DNA from: Cystobasidiopsis lactophilus
Taxonomy: Eukaryota; Basidiomycota; Agaricostilbomycetes; Agaricostilbales; Chionosphaeraceae
Assembly (NCBI GenBank): GCA_001599975.1
Contig: BCIO01000004.1
Coordinates: 2,391,328-2,455,327 of the forward strand
Length of the DNA stretch: 64,000 nucleotides
Reading direction: 5' to 3'
Part shown: positions 63,117 through 64,000 of the stretch, piece after piece
Numbering within the stretch: the first letter of the stretch is position 1
Layout of the letters: every line of letters starts with the position of its first letter
The notes under the pieces: generated by a model
Databases searched by the model: none
Told to the model about the DNA's origin: nothing
The model's input: only the letters and a program-made list of their open reading frames with translations
Position numbers and translations under genes: made by a program

Positions 63117-63888
63117 TGGTAAGGCAAAGCCTTCCTCCCTTCGATCCCTACGCCGGCAACGCGTCGGTCGGTAGTGGCCTTTTGCCACCAGGACTCCGAG
63201 CGATGCCTGCAGGTTGGGTCCGTTTTTCGTTCTCTAAGCGCAGGAAGGTACGCAGTGCTGATCTAGGACATTTCAGACGGCAGGCAGAGCGGCTCGGCGT
63301 GCAGAAGCGGCTCGACTGGCCAAGCAGCGCGCCCAGGACGCCGTGGAGCTGAAGCGGGGGGTCCTCAACGAAATCCAAAAAGGTGCGCTAGGTTTCTCGT
63401 CTTCAGATTGAGAGAGTTAGCTAATAAAGATGCCAGCCTTGTGTCGGCTAATGTGCTACAAGCTACAAGAGGAAAACCCGGCCTTGTTCAACCAGGCCCA
63501 TTCTTGCGGCTTGATGCTACACTGCAAGCCGTTTCGCTTTCCTCTTGGTCCGCTCACTGAAGATTTTGCTCATATTAGTCAGGAATACATCCTCTCGTCT
63601 CGGCTTGATCCGCCCATCTTCACCAATCCAAAAGTGCTGGCGGTGCTTGACTCCCTCTTTTTAGCTATTTCTCCGACCGACATGGCTCTGTTCGACAAGC
63701 TGGACGAGGCCAGAAAAAGTGTTCGTGGTGCCAAACAGGGCTGGTACCATCCAATTTCTGCAGAATGCGCGGCCGGCGTCGTTCGAGATTTGGGCTTTGC
63801 GAACGACGAGGTCAAGCAAGTGCTGGACATCTGCCACTGGGCAATTCACGCAGATGAATGGCAGGAAGTCTACCCAGATTCGGATTAG
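63117..63888 (+). CDS. Unrecognised small multi-exon protein
   Basis: A probable gene near the right edge. A possible start at 63117 (MVRQSLPPFDPYAGNASVGS) leads to SFSKRRK, then an exon with a helical Ala/Arg-rich stretch (AARRAEAARLAKQRAQDAVE, LKRGVLNEIQK). Exons at 63430-63580 are hard to join. The last exon reads SQEYILSSRLDPPIFTNPKV, AVLDSLFLAISPTDMALFDK and EVKQVLDICHWAIHADEWQE, VYPDSD with the stop at 63886-63888. The ATG is immediately followed by GTAAGG, so an ATG-only first exon is also possible. No known domain; function unknown. Confidence 0.45.
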
Positions 63889-64000
63889 AGGGAGCTTGGT
63901 GGCATGGCAGAATTCACAACAGCCGAGACCGACTGGCCTGCCTGTTTCAGCATCTGTATGCATTGCATCAAGAACTTTTAATGCAGAGTGTTAGTTGCAC

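Overview
The window reads as nuclear DNA of a basidiomycete fungus. The evidence is protein-level resemblance, extremely intron-dense genes with 45-70 nt introns, compact spacing on both strands, and fungal families such as Mch1, an Yvc1-like TRP channel, Pho8, Orm1, Mog1 and PhyH. I cannot place it to class; Pucciniomycotina or Ustilaginomycotina would both fit. All splice models were read by eye, so exon ends are provisional unless the protein frame and homology fix them. No viral, retroviral or Polinton-like element was seen.

Layout. 0.4-10.2 kb: a cytochrome P450, a divergent pair made of a PhoD-like phosphatase and tafazzin with only 49 bp between start codons, a TRP-like channel, and copy A of an unrecognised beta-repeat protein family. 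11.3-15.4 kb: an Ala/Pro/Glu-rich protein built from repeated exons, and an Mch1-type transporter. 15.36-20.17 kb: two 607/608-bp inverted arms flank a segment carrying two tandem SDR genes and a tRNA-Leu(UAG)-like gene; the arrangement looks like a staggered-break inversion. 20.3-25.1 kb: methylmalonate-semialdehyde dehydrogenase and eIF2B epsilon. 25.5-29.6 kb: two more SDRs around damaged copy C of the beta-repeat family. 30.3-35.7 kb: class II fructose-bisphosphate aldolase, Mog1, a secreted protein and a homeodomain factor. 36.5-43.5 kb: copy B of the beta-repeat family and three tandem WW-domain genes with Gly/His-rich tails. 43.7-49.6 kb: two tandem PhnP-like metallo-beta-lactamase-fold genes and a phytanoyl-CoA dioxygenase-like gene. 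49.8-57.6 kb: a probable GPI-anchored wall protein, a sugar transporter and an alkaline phosphatase. 58.7-63.9 kb: a GST-like protein, Orm1 and an unrecognised gene.

The most unusual signal is the gene architecture. Exons of 2, 6, 9, 12, 15 and 18 nt recur in unrelated genes: aldolase, WW proteins, sugar transporter and PhyH. In the first WW gene the Gly-rich tail is spread over a run of phase-1 micro-exons, and in the sugar transporter two neighbouring introns are visibly duplicates of each other, which suggests how such micro-exons arise. GC-AG introns are also frequent; one intron at the same position has a GT donor in one WW paralogue and a GC donor in the next.

There is no convincing shared pathway across the window. 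Lipid and membrane genes recur (tafazzin, Orm1, PhyH, P450), as do phosphatases (PhoD-like, Pho8-like), but they are separated by housekeeping genes.
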